Assembly (NCBI RefSeq): GCF_042956465.1
Contig: NZ_JBIBGL010000023.1
Coordinates: 1-64,000, forward strand
Length of the DNA: 64,000 nt
Origin: Embleya sp042956465
Lineage (GTDB): Bacteria; Actinomycetota; Actinomycetes; Streptomycetales; Streptomycetaceae
Direction: 5' to 3'
In this document: positions 25,447 through 33,666 of the stretch, one piece after another
Layout of the letters: every line of letters begins with the position of its first letter
How positions within the stretch are numbered: the first letter of the stretch is position 1
Notes under the pieces: model-generated
The model's database searches: none
The model's input: only the letters and a program-made list of their open reading frames with translations
What the model was told of the DNA's origin: nothing
Made by a program: the position numbers and the translations under genes

Positions 25447-27474
25447 CTACTTGCCGGCGCCGTTGAGCTGTGCGGGGACCAGATCGGCGAGTCGGGTGTC
25501 GCCGATCCCGCCGGCCTGCACCGACTCGAGCAGGCCCTCGAGCACGGTGGTCTGCGGTCCGCCGCCGGCGATCAGCGCGGCGAGCGCGCCGGCCAGGGTG
25601 AGGTCGCGCATGCCGCCCGCGCCCAGGCCGGTGACCATCGCACCGAGGTCGCCGACGAAGGTGGAGCCGTTCGGGTCCAGCCAGGCGCCGGCCATCGTGC
25701 GGACCGTCTCGGACCGGTCGACGAACGCGTCCACGCTCTTCCCGGCCGCCATCGCGCCCATGATCCGGTCGAAGAACATGCTGTCCCCGCCGACGATGTC
25801 GATCCTGGCGTTCTCCAGGCCGGTCGCCAGCACCGTCGCCTGGGCCTCGGCGATCTGCCGGTTCACCTCCAGGCCGGCCAGTCGGATCTCCTTCTCCGCC
25901 TCCAGCCGCAGCCGGTATTCCTCGTGCATCCGGCTGGACTCGTCCAGGGCGGCCATCGCGGCGGCCTTCTCGGTCAGGCCCTCGGCCTCACCCTTGAGCC
26001 GCTCACGCAACCCCTCGGCGCTCGCGAGCGCCTTCCTGCGGGTGACCTCCGCCTCGGCGTGGCCCAGCTTGGCCACCGCCTCGGCCATCCGCTCCTGCAC
26101 CTCGGCCTCGGCCAGGCCGACCGCCGCCGCCTCGGCGCGCTTGCCCTCGGCGCCGCGGATCGCGGCCTGCGTGTCCAGTTCGGCGGCCTTGCGCCGGGCC
26201 TCGGCCAGGGTGAGCTGCTCGGCCGCGCGGTGTCCGGCCGCCTGTTCGGCGGCCTCGGCCGCCTTGATGTCCTTGACCAGCCGCTCCTGCGCCTCGGCCT
26301 CGGCGTGGATGACCAACGCCTGGCGCTCGCGCTCGGCCTCCTCGACCAGCCGCAGCTTCTTGATCTCCTCCTCCTGCGCGGCGACGGTGCGCTCGACCGC
26401 GATCCGCTCGCGGATCACCTCGGCGATGTCGCGCTTCTCCGCCTCGACCTCCTTGTCGCCGGCGATCCGGCGCAGTTGGGTCTCCCGCTCCCGGGCGATC
26501 ACCTCCAGGAGGCGGTCCTTCTCGATCCGCTCGTTCTCCACCGCGATCACCCGCTCGCGGTTCTTCTGCGCGACGGCCACCTCGCGCTCGCGGTTCTCGT
26601 TCTGAATCCCCAGCGCCTCCTCCGTCTTCATGTGGGCGCTTTGCGCGCGCAGCCGCTCCTCGGCCTGCACGCGAGCGGTCTCGGCCTCCTCCCGGGCCCG
26701 ACTGATCTCGATCTCCCGGCGCTGCTTGATCTCCGCGTCGGCCTGCCGGCGTTCGAGTTCGAGCACCGTCTCCCGGGCCTCGACGTTCTGCCGGGTCATC
26801 TCCTTCTCCTCGGTGCGCTGGTACTCGTTGGTGCGCACGTGCTCGATCGCGGTCAGCTCGGTGATCTTGCGAATGCCCTGGGCGTCCAGGATGTTCGCGC
26901 CGTCGAGTTGGCTCATCGGGGTCTGTTCGAGGAAGTCGATCGCGGCGTCGTCGAGGTGGTAGCCGTTGAGGTCGGTGCCGATCACCGCGAGGATGCGGTC
27001 CCGGAACTCCTCGCGCTTGGTGTACAGGTCGACGAAGTCGAGTTGCTTGCCGACCGTCTTGAGCGCCTCGGCGAACTTGGCGGCGAAGAAGTCCTGGATC
27101 GCGGCGCGATCGCTGGCCCGGTCGGCGCCGATCGCCTGGGCGACCTTGATCACGTCCTCGACGGTCTTGTTGACCCGGACGAAGAAGTAGATGTGGATGT
27201 CGGCCCGGATGTTGTCCCGGCAGATCAGGCCCTCGCGGCCGGTGCGGCGGATCTCGATGGTCTTCACCGAGATGTCCATGGTCTCGGCCCGGTGCAGCAC
27301 GGGCAGCACCACGGCGCCGGTGAAGGTGACGTCGACCGTGTCGGCCTTGGAGATGATCAGGGCCTGGCCCTGCGACACCTTGCGGTACAGCCGGGTCACG
27401 GCCAGGAGCACGACAAGCACGACGAGCAGGACGACGGCGATGAGCACGCCGATGCCCACGGTGATGGCATCCAT
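25447..27474 (-). CDS. Flotillin family (SPFH/band 7) membrane scaffold protein
   Basis: A 675-residue YqiK-like flotillin. One N-terminal transmembrane helix (about 7-28) is followed by the SPFH domain (about 30-220, with KTIEIRRTGREGLICRDNI), a long charged coiled coil with Glu/Ala/Arg repeats (about 230-550) and a Gly-rich C-terminal tail. Flotillins oligomerise into membrane microdomains. The ATG at 27474 gives MDAITVGIG directly before the helix; 26 further upstream codons are not protein-like. It lies between the OB-fold membrane protein (158-bp gap) and the giant ATPase. Confidence 0.93.
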   Translation of the reverse strand: MDAITVGIGVLIAVVLLVVLVVLLAVTRLYRKVSQGQALIISKADTVDVTFTGAVVLPVLHRAETMDISVKTIEIRRTGREGLICRDNIRADIHIYFFVRVNKTVEDVIKVAQAIGADRASDRAAIQDFFAAKFAEALKTVGKQLDFVDLYTKREEFRDRILAVIGTDLNGYHLDDAAIDFLEQTPMSQLDGANILDAQGIRKITELTAIEHVRTNEYQRTEEKEMTRQNVEARETVLELERRQADAEIKQRREIEISRAREEAETARVQAEERLRAQSAHMKTEEALGIQNENREREVAVAQKNRERVIAVENERIEKDRLLEVIARERETQLRRIAGDKEVEAEKRDIAEVIRERIAVERTVAAQEEEIKKLRLVEEAERERQALVIHAEAEAQERLVKDIKAAEAAEQAAGHRAAEQLTLAEARRKAAELDTQAAIRGAEGKRAEAAAVGLAEAEVQERMAEAVAKLGHAEAEVTRRKALASAEGLRERLKGEAEGLTEKAAAMAALDESSRMHEEYRLRLEAEKEIRLAGLEVNRQIAEAQATVLATGLENARIDIVGGDSMFFDRIMGAMAAGKSVDAFVDRSETVRTMAGAWLDPNGSTFVGDLGAMVTGLGAGGMRDLTLAGALAALIAGGGPQTTVLEGLLESVQAGGIGDTRLADLVPAQLNGAGK

Positions 27475-27632
27475 CAGAGAAATCCCTTGGTAGAACGGGA
27501 CGTTGATTGGCGAACGGGCGGTTTCGACGCCGCTTCGCACGGCATCCGGCAAGGGGTGGGCGCGAGTCGGCGGGTCGCCGGACCCGCGCGGGTTTCGAAC
27601 CGGGGCCGGGGGGTGTCCGGGAACCGGCCCGA

Positions 27633-28295
27633 TCAGCGCGGGATGCGGTCCGGGTCCAGGGCACTGTCGAAGCGGGTCACCCGGAAGAACTCGCCGGCCG
27701 CGTCGTAGTCGAAGATCAGCGCGGTGTCCCCGGAGACCAACCCGCTCTCGTCCGTGCGCACCTGGAGGATCGCGGTCGAGCCGTCCTCGGCCCGAACCTC
27801 GGCCTGGCCGAAGTCCGGGTCCACCCGGCCGGTCCGGATCAGACAGGTTCGGCCGACGAAGTCGGCCCGCAGAAGCGGGCGTTCAGGTGGCAGGAAGCGT
27901 CGGCCCAGGGCCCGCACCAGGCACCCGGCGAGCAGGCCGAGACCGAGCGCCGCGGGGAGCGTCGCGGCGCGCAGCCACCAGCGGTCGGTCAGCGCGGTCC
28001 CGACCAGGCATACGAACCAGGTCACCGCGATCGCGAACGAGACGGTCACGGTGATCGGTACGCCGGCGGTGTCGCGTGGGTCGTGGTCCCCATGACCGAG
28101 GTGACCACCGTGTCCGTCATGGCCCCCGTGGGCCCAGGGCCCGCCATGATGTCCACCCCCGTGGCCCCCGTGGTCGCCGTGACCCACGACGACACCGCCG
28201 AGCAGCACCAGCAGCCAATAGGCCGCCACCACGACGAGCGCAAAGCTGAACAGAACGGCCGGAAACGCCAGTGCCGCCCGCACGAAATCCCCCAC
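27633..28295 (-). CDS. YqiJ-like OB-fold membrane protein with His-rich loop
   Basis: A 220-residue protein. It has a transmembrane helix at about 8-34, a His/Gly-rich segment at 39-72 (11 His in 34 residues), two further helices (about 80-100 and 105-128), and a C-terminal OB-fold-like domain from about 140 (FVGRTCLIRTGRV). The arrangement matches YqiJ/DUF1449 partners of YqiK flotillins, which resemble NfeD. The His-rich loop is not something I associate with the family and could bind Ni or Zn. The GTG at 28295 follows GGGGGTGGG. First gene of the flotillin-ATPase operon. Confidence 0.8.
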   Translation of the reverse strand: MGDFVRAALAFPAVLFSFALVVVAAYWLLVLLGGVVVGHGDHGGHGGGHHGGPWAHGGHDGHGGHLGHGDHDPRDTAGVPITVTVSFAIAVTWFVCLVGTALTDRWWLRAATLPAALGLGLLAGCLVRALGRRFLPPERPLLRADFVGRTCLIRTGRVDPDFGQAEVRAEDGSTAILQVRTDESGLVSGDTALIFDYDAAGEFFRVTRFDSALDPDRIPR

Positions 28296-28497
28296 CGTCC
28301 CACCCCCTCGGCCCGCCGTGCGCCGACATCGTGGCACCGGCCGCAGGGCGCGCGCATTGCCGGATGCCGGCAATGTTGACGCCTGCTTGGCGTCCGGTAC
28401 CGGGCCCGGGGCAAGCCCGATGACGAGGTGGGACTCGCCTCGGGCCCGATGCCGAACGCGAAGCAGGCCCGAGGCCCGACGACGGGGCGGCGCGCGG

Positions 28498-29607
28498 TTA
28501 CAGCGGGGCGGCCGGCCAGCCCAGGAGCCGGGCGCCCAGGGCGGCGGTCTCCAGGGTGTAGCGCTGGAGCGCGTCACCGGGGTCGTATCCGGTCAGCGTC
28601 CGGATCCGCTCCAGTCGGTAGGAGAGCGTGCGCACGCTGATCCGCAACCGGCGGGCGGCCTCGGCGTTGACGTACCCGGCCGCCGCACACGCGGTGATCG
28701 TCTCCAGGAGCGGGCCCGCGCCGCCGCGCGCTTGCACCAGCGGACCGAGCGCGGTGCGGACCAGGTCGGCCATCGCCGCCCGGTCGCGCATCAGCACCGG
28801 GAACACCAGCAGGTCGCCGGCGTCCAGCACGGTGCCCGGCAGGTCCAGCCGCACGGCCAGGTCGAGCGCGCCCAGCGCCTCCTCGTAGGAGGACACCACA
28901 CCGCTCGCGCCGGCGTGCGGTCGGCCCAGCGCGACCCGATGCGCACCCTCGTGGCCGGGGCCGGTCCGGGTCGCATACTCGGCGAACGCGGTGAGCACCG
29001 ACTGCTCGTTGTCCGCCGCGATGCACACGAGCCGGCCGTCCTTGGTGGTCAGCAACACGTCACGCTCGCCGAACCGGCCGATCAACTCCCGCTCGACCCG
29101 ACGGACCAGCGCATGCACCTCGTCGTAGTCGTTCGCGCCCACGGCCACCGCGACCGTGTGCGCCCGGGCCAGGCGCAGCCCGAACCGCTCGGCGCGCTCG
29201 GCCAACCGGCCCGGGTCGCTGCGGCCGTACAGCAGGTCGTCGACGAACTCGCGACGGGCGGCCTCCTCCCGACGAACCGCCAACCGCCGCGCGTGCTCAT
29301 GTCCCGCACCGAGGGCGGCGATCGCCGCGTCCAGCGCGGCCAACACCGCCTCTCCGCCGCGGGCCGCCTCGCCGACACTCGCCGCGCGTCCGATGCCCGG
29401 CAGCGTGCCCCACGCGCGGCGCGTCTCGCGCAGGTACAGCCCGACCAGCGCGCGCCAATCGTGGCCGGCCTCCGCCGCGCGCTCGCCCGCCTCCGCCAGT
29501 GCCTGCAACTCCGCCCGCCGCAGCAGCCGTCCGGTCCCGGAGACCTCCCCGAGCACCTCGGCCCACCCGCCCGCGAACTCGACCGATATGCCGTCGCCGC
29601 CGTGCAC
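28498..29607 (-). CDS. PucR/CdaR-type transcriptional regulator
   Basis: A 369-residue regulator. A helical N-terminal part (about 1-130) precedes a GGDEF-like sensing domain (about 150-290), and the C-terminal PucR helix-turn-helix is clear in NAEAARRLRISVRTLSYRLERIRTLTGYDP. Family members control purine, sugar-acid, proline or polyketide pathways. The GTG at 29607 follows GGGGGAGCGGGA. The downstream flotillin operon starts 202 bp beyond its stop, but no link is shown. Confidence 0.9.
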   Translation of the reverse strand: MHGGDGISVEFAGGWAEVLGEVSGTGRLLRRAELQALAEAGERAAEAGHDWRALVGLYLRETRRAWGTLPGIGRAASVGEAARGGEAVLAALDAAIAALGAGHEHARRLAVRREEAARREFVDDLLYGRSDPGRLAERAERFGLRLARAHTVAVAVGANDYDEVHALVRRVERELIGRFGERDVLLTTKDGRLVCIAADNEQSVLTAFAEYATRTGPGHEGAHRVALGRPHAGASGVVSSYEEALGALDLAVRLDLPGTVLDAGDLLVFPVLMRDRAAMADLVRTALGPLVQARGGAGPLLETITACAAAGYVNAEAARRLRISVRTLSYRLERIRTLTGYDPGDALQRYTLETAALGARLLGWPAAPL

Positions 29608-29796
29608 TCCCGCTCCCCCCGAAGCCCCACCACGTTGCCGAACACCTCGACGCCGAAACGCTACCAACGTTGCCGATTTCCGGCAGCGAACGGGCTTGGC
29701 GGCACGTCCCGTGACCGGATACGTTGCGCGGCGGCCCGGGGGCGGTTCGGGATGTGGGGCGGGCGGCCGTGCAGTCGCCGCGAAGCGGGTCGGGTG

Positions 29797-30399
29797 TCAG
29801 CCGATCAGCTCGGAGACGATCGGCGCCAGGGCACGAAACGCCTTGCCCCGGTGGCTGATCGCGTTCTTCTCGGCGGCGCTGAGCTCGGCGGCGGTACGGG
29901 TGTCGTCGGCGACCTGGAGGATCGGGTCGTAGCCGAAGCCGCCGGAGCCGCGCGGTTCGCGGGTCAGGGTGCCCTCGAACCGGCCCTCGACCACCCGCTC
30001 GGTGCCGTCCGGCAGGGCGAGCGCCGCCGCACAGGCGAACCACGCGGCGCGGTGTTCGTCGCCGATGTCGGACAACTGCGCGAGCAGCAACCGCAGGTTG
30101 GCCGCGTCGTCGCCGTGCGTGCCGGCCCAACGCGCGGAGAAGATTCCGGGCATGCCGTTGAGCGCGGCCACGCACAGGCCGGAGTCGTCGGCGATCGCCG
30201 GAAGTCCCGTGGCCTGCGCGATGGCGTGCGCCTTGAGCAGGGCGTTGGCCGCGAAGGTGAGGCCCGTCTCGGGCACGTCGGGGACCTCCGGATAGGCGTC
30301 CATGCCGACGAGTTCCACGTCGAGCCCGACATCCTTGAGGATCTGCTGAAGCTCGACGACCTTGTTGGCGTTGCGTGTGGCGAGTACGAGACGGCTCAT
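29797..30399 (-). CDS. rdgB: XTP/dITP pyrophosphatase (RdgB/HAM1)
   Basis: A 200-residue house-cleaning enzyme that hydrolyses dITP, ITP and XTP to monophosphates. The N-terminal LVLATRNANKVVEL binds the nucleotide; ADDSGLCVAALNGMPGIFSARWAG and SGGFGYDPIL are the family's active-site blocks. Length is normal. Together with rph, the MBL hydrolase and murI it forms a gene order conserved in Streptomyces. Confidence 0.97.
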   Translation of the reverse strand: MSRLVLATRNANKVVELQQILKDVGLDVELVGMDAYPEVPDVPETGLTFAANALLKAHAIAQATGLPAIADDSGLCVAALNGMPGIFSARWAGTHGDDAANLRLLLAQLSDIGDEHRAAWFACAAALALPDGTERVVEGRFEGTLTREPRGSGGFGYDPILQVADDTRTAAELSAAEKNAISHRGKAFRALAPIVSELIG

Positions 30400-30450
30400 G
30401 CGGCAAGCCTAGGCGGTACCGGATGCGATCCGGACCGCCTCGCGGACCTG

Positions 30451-30849
30451 CTACTTCACACAGATGACGGTCAGGTTCTTCGCGCCGTTGATCAGCGGCT
30501 GCACGTCGCTCGCAGTCAGGTTCCCGCCGTTGGCGGCCTTGGTGCTGAGCTGGGTGATCACGTCGCCGAGGCCGTTCGCGGCGTTCTTCGCGTCCTTGGA
30601 GTCCAGGTCCTCGGTCTTGTCGTCCAAGGTCTTCTGGAGGTCGTCGAGCGCCTTGCGGGCGGCGGCCGGGTCGTTCAGCACATTGCCCAGGGCGGCGATG
30701 TCGTTGGTGAGATTGGTGGCCAGTTCGGCACACGAGATGGCCTGCTGCGCCTGCTCGCACGCGGCGGTGGCGAACAACGCGCCCGCCATGACGGTGGCCG
30801 CGATCGTGGTGCGCAGGACCCGGCGGGAACGGTACGTGGCGCGGAACAT
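30451..30849 (-). CDS. Small secreted or lipid-anchored helical protein
   Basis: A 132-residue protein with a signal peptide (RSRRVLRTTIAATVMAGALFATAAC, split here by its Arg-rich and hydrophobic parts). A Cys at about residue 29 follows ATAA; this is not a perfect lipobox, so secretion or lipid attachment are both possible. The mature part is helical, with ALDDLQKTLDDKTEDL. Two other Cys (ISCAEL and the C-terminal VICVK) could form a disulfide. The ATG at 30849 has GAGGAG 4 bases upstream. Function unknown. Confidence 0.8.
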   Translation of the reverse strand: MFRATYRSRRVLRTTIAATVMAGALFATAACEQAQQAISCAELATNLTNDIAALGNVLNDPAAARKALDDLQKTLDDKTEDLDSKDAKNAANGLGDVITQLSTKAANGGNLTASDVQPLINGAKNLTVICVK

Positions 30850-30970
30850 GGAGCTCCTCGTCAGGGATGGGCCGATCGGCCCGGTCGTGGCTCTGCTGAT
30901 CGGGATGACCAGGTGCCACGACCGTACTGGTGTCCGGCCCCGCGCCGGGCCGGCGGTGGCACACCCGGTG

Positions 30971-31009
30971 CGTGCCGGTTGCGCGTACGTGACACTCGCA
31001 ACCGGCACG
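30971..31009. repeat. Perfect 13-bp inverted repeat in the 363-bp gap below rph
   Basis: Arms CGTGCCGGTTGCG and CGCAACCGGCACG flank a 13-base spacer. It sits in the otherwise empty 30850-31212 interval between the secreted-protein start and the rph end, and may be an rph terminator or an operator for the secreted-protein gene. Nothing else was recognised in this gap. Confidence 0.5.
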
Positions 31010-31212
31010 TGACCACCACTTGCGGCGATATGCCGGAAAGCGGGCCCGGGGGCCTGCTTCCCCGCTTCCGCCGCTTGTGAACCTTGTGACCCTTGCGGCG
31101 CTCCCGATGCTTCCGTGACGCGCCCGCTCGTCTCGCGTCGGTGCGCGAGTGCGCGGGGCTCGGTGTGCAATGCGCGACTGCGCGGCGCTCGGACTCGGTA
31201 CTCCGGTGCGGC

Positions 31213-31938
31213 TCAGGACTCCAGGGCGAGTTGCTGAAGCACCGTGAGTTCCTCGCAACCCTGCGCGCCGAGGTCGAGCAGGTTGTTCAGCAGCACGCGG
31301 TCGAACGGCTCCTTCTCCGCGGTGCCCTGCACCTCGACGAAGCGCCCGTCGCCGGTGCACACGATGTTCATGTCGGTCTCGGCGCGGACGTCCTCCTCGT
31401 ACGGGAGATCGAGCATCGGCACGCCGTCGATGATGCCGACGCTGACCGCCGCCACCGAACCGATCAGCGGGTTGGCGCCCTTGCGGGTGAGCTTGTGCTC
31501 GCGCGCCCAGGTCACCGCGTCGGCGAGCGCGACGTAGGCGCCGGTGATCGCCGCGGTGCGGGTGCCGCCGTCGGCCTGGAGCACGTCGCAGTCGAGGTGG
31601 ATCGTGGTCTCGCCGAGCGCCTTGGTGTCGATCACCGCGCGCAGCGAACGACCGATCAGCCGCGAGATCTCGTGCGTACGCCCGCCGATCCGGCCCTTGA
31701 CCGACTCACGGTCGCCGCGCGTGTGGGTGGCGCGCGGCAACATCGAGTACTCGGCGGTTACCCAGCCCTCTCCGCTGCCCTTGCGCCAGCGCGGCACACC
31801 TTCGGTGACGCTCGCGGCGACCAGGACACGCGTGCGGCCGAACTCGACGAGGACCGAGCCCTCGGCGTGGTCGAGCCACTTGCGCTGGAACGTGACCGGA
31901 CGGAGCTGGTCGGGGGTACGGCCGTCTACTCGTGACAT
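31213..31938 (-). CDS. rph: Ribonuclease PH
   Basis: A 241-residue phosphorolytic 3'-5' exoribonuclease that trims tRNA 3' ends. Typical blocks are RVDGRTPDQLRPV at the N-terminus, GSVLVEFGRTRVLVAASV, and DCDVLQADGGTRTAAITGAY at the phosphate site; length is normal. Gap to the upstream MBL gene is 53 bp, so they are likely co-transcribed. Confidence 0.97.
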   Translation of the reverse strand: MSRVDGRTPDQLRPVTFQRKWLDHAEGSVLVEFGRTRVLVAASVTEGVPRWRKGSGEGWVTAEYSMLPRATHTRGDRESVKGRIGGRTHEISRLIGRSLRAVIDTKALGETTIHLDCDVLQADGGTRTAAITGAYVALADAVTWAREHKLTRKGANPLIGSVAAVSVGIIDGVPMLDLPYEEDVRAETDMNIVCTGDGRFVEVQGTAEKEPFDRVLLNNLLDLGAQGCEELTVLQQLALES

Positions 31939-31991
31939 GGCCCCAGCCTAAGCGGTGCCACGCAGGGCTTCGGACCGGCCGCCCGGTGCGC

Positions 31992-32747
31992 CTAGACCGT
32001 GTGCGAGGCGTCCGGCAGGGCCAGCTCGACGGCGCCGGAGAAGGTCTTGCGGGCGTCGTCGAGATTGCGTCCGCGGCTCGTCCACGGCGGGATGTGGGTA
32101 AGCAACAGCCTTCCCACGCCCGCTCGTTCGGCATGTTCGCCGGCCTGCCGACCGTTCAGGTGCACGTGCGGCAGGTCCTCTCGGCCGTGCTCGAAGGACG
32201 CCTCGCACAGCAGCAGGTCGGCGCCGCGCGAGATCCGGACCAGGTCGTCGCTGACACCGGTGTCGCCGGAGTAGACCAGCGATCGGCCGCCGACCTCGAT
32301 CCGGTAGGCGTACGACTCGACGGGGTGCGGCATGCGGTCCGCGGTGATCCGGAACGGGCCGACCTCGAACGTGCCGGTGACCACCGTGCGGAAGTCGAAC
32401 ACGTCGGCCATCCGCCCGTTGTCGATCGCGCCCTCGACGTCGTACGCCCGCGCGATCCGCTCGTGCGTGTCGGCCGGTCCGTACACCGACAGCCGAGGCA
32501 GCTCCCCGGCCGGGCAGTACTTGCGGGCCACGAAGTAGCAGGCGAGGTCGAGGCAGTGGTCCGCATGCAGGTGGCTGAGCAACACCGCGTCGACCGAGGC
32601 GAGCGTGGCGTGCCGTTGCAGTGCGCCGAGAGCGCCGTTGCCGAGATCGATCAGGATCCGGACCCCGTCGGCTTCCAGGAGGTAGCACGAGCAGGGGCTG
32701 TCCGGCCCGGGGAAGCTGCCGGAGCAGCCGACGACGGTGAGTTTCAC
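31992..32747 (-). CDS. MBL-fold metallo-hydrolase (RNase Z/phosphodiesterase-like)
   Basis: A 251-residue metallo-beta-lactamase fold enzyme with intact di-metal motifs: SHLHADHCLDL, then MPHPVESYAY, SGDTGVSDDL and LTHIPPW. It resembles tRNase Z and cyclic-nucleotide phosphodiesterase-like proteins that are conserved between murI and rph in Streptomyces. The substrate is unproven. The GTG overlaps the upstream racemase stop by 4 bp, so translation is coupled. Confidence 0.92.
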   Translation of the reverse strand: MKLTVVGCSGSFPGPDSPCSCYLLEADGVRILIDLGNGALGALQRHATLASVDAVLLSHLHADHCLDLACYFVARKYCPAGELPRLSVYGPADTHERIARAYDVEGAIDNGRMADVFDFRTVVTGTFEVGPFRITADRMPHPVESYAYRIEVGGRSLVYSGDTGVSDDLVRISRGADLLLCEASFEHGREDLPHVHLNGRQAGEHAERAGVGRLLLTHIPPWTSRGRNLDDARKTFSGAVELALPDASHTV

Positions 32748-33178
32748 GTGAGGGCTCCGAGCGCGTCGACGTGCGCGAGTTCGGGGCCGAGGAACCGGCG
32801 ACCTACGTCGCGGAACTGGGCGGGATCGCCCGTGGTGAGGAATTGGTGGTCGGGCGCGGCTCGCCGGGTGGCCGGCTTGATCACTTCGACGACCGGGACG
32901 CCGTACCGCTCGCGTGCGTCCCGCAACATCGCGGCGGACGCGCTGTTGCAGGCTATGACGAGGATCTTGACGCCCTCGTCCACGAGCCGATCCGGGCATT
33001 CCAGCGCGTACCGGCCAACCTCCGCGATCGGCCTCGGCCCGTAGGGCTGCCGCGCGGTGTCGCCGAGAGAGCGGATCGGCTCGTTCGGAAGCCGGTCGAG
33101 CACGGCCCCGGCCACGGTGAGGCCACCAAAGCCGGGGTCGAAGATTCCGATCGGCGCGTCGTTGGATGCGAATGCCAC
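32744..33178 (-). pseudogene. murI: Glutamate racemase with large in-frame internal deletion
   Basis: MurI normally converts L- to D-glutamate for peptidoglycan and is about 260-270 residues. This one has 144. Residues 1-108 match the N-terminal half (GIFDPGFGGLTV, VIACNSASAAML with Cys77). Residues 109-135 (HQFLTTGDPAQF, GRRFLGPEL) match the extreme C-terminus. The central ~120 residues, including the second catalytic Cys (GCTHYP block), are absent with no frameshift. The usual Asp-Ser of the first motif is Asp-Pro (14-15). It is therefore very unlikely to racemise glutamate, yet its reading frame and its 4-bp overlap with the MBL gene are kept. It sits at the usual chromosomal place of murI. 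Confidence 0.85.
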
Positions 33179-33544
33179 TCCCCGAGAGTACGCAGTGGAG
33201 GGGTACGTCCCGGTGCACAACGGGCACGGGGGTGACCGACGTCATATCTTCAAGGGCGACGCCGACGGCACGCGGACCGTCCGGCACGACTCGGCCGCCT
33301 GCGCCTCCCGCCCCCGGCCGAGCTCACCGTTTCCCGAAGGGCTCCACCAGGCGCGAGCAGCTGTCGTCGGCATGGCCCCGCTCGACTGCCTCGGCCGGCA
33401 ACGCCCTCGTGTGCTCCGGGAGTTCGACGTCGATTCCGTGCGCGCGGCTCCCGGACCGGGTCCTCCGGCGGCCCGCCCACCCGCCGAATCGCGAGCGTGC
33501 GCGGCATCGCGGGGCTCCAAAGAACCGCCGGACCGCACAAACCG

Positions 33545-33581
33545 ATCGCCCCCGGCGCCGGAAACGGCGCTCGGGGGCGAT
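33545..33581. terminator. Strong hairpin below cysM
   Basis: Arms beginning ATCGCCCCC and ending GGGGGCGAT pair over about 14 bp with one mismatch around a GGAAAC loop. It lies 86 bp past the cysM stop. The surrounding gap 33179-33666 shows no convincing gene; the frames there are Arg/Pro-rich shadows. Confidence 0.65.
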
Positions 33582-33666
33582 GGAGGCTCGGGGTGCGACA
33601 GGAGTTGCGGGAGCGACGGAGGGAACCCGCTCGCGGCTCAGCCCCGCAGGCCGAGTCCGACGAAAC

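Noticed and set aside
22693..27708. A 1,671-codon open frame on the plus strand opposite the ATPase and flotillin
   Set aside because: High GC leaves the antisense frame open; its composition is Gly/Arg/Leu low complexity, while the minus-strand frames carry clear domains.
32744..33178. Frameshift or two overlapping genes in murI
   Set aside because: Both homologous ends are in the same frame with no stop between them, so an in-frame deletion fits better.
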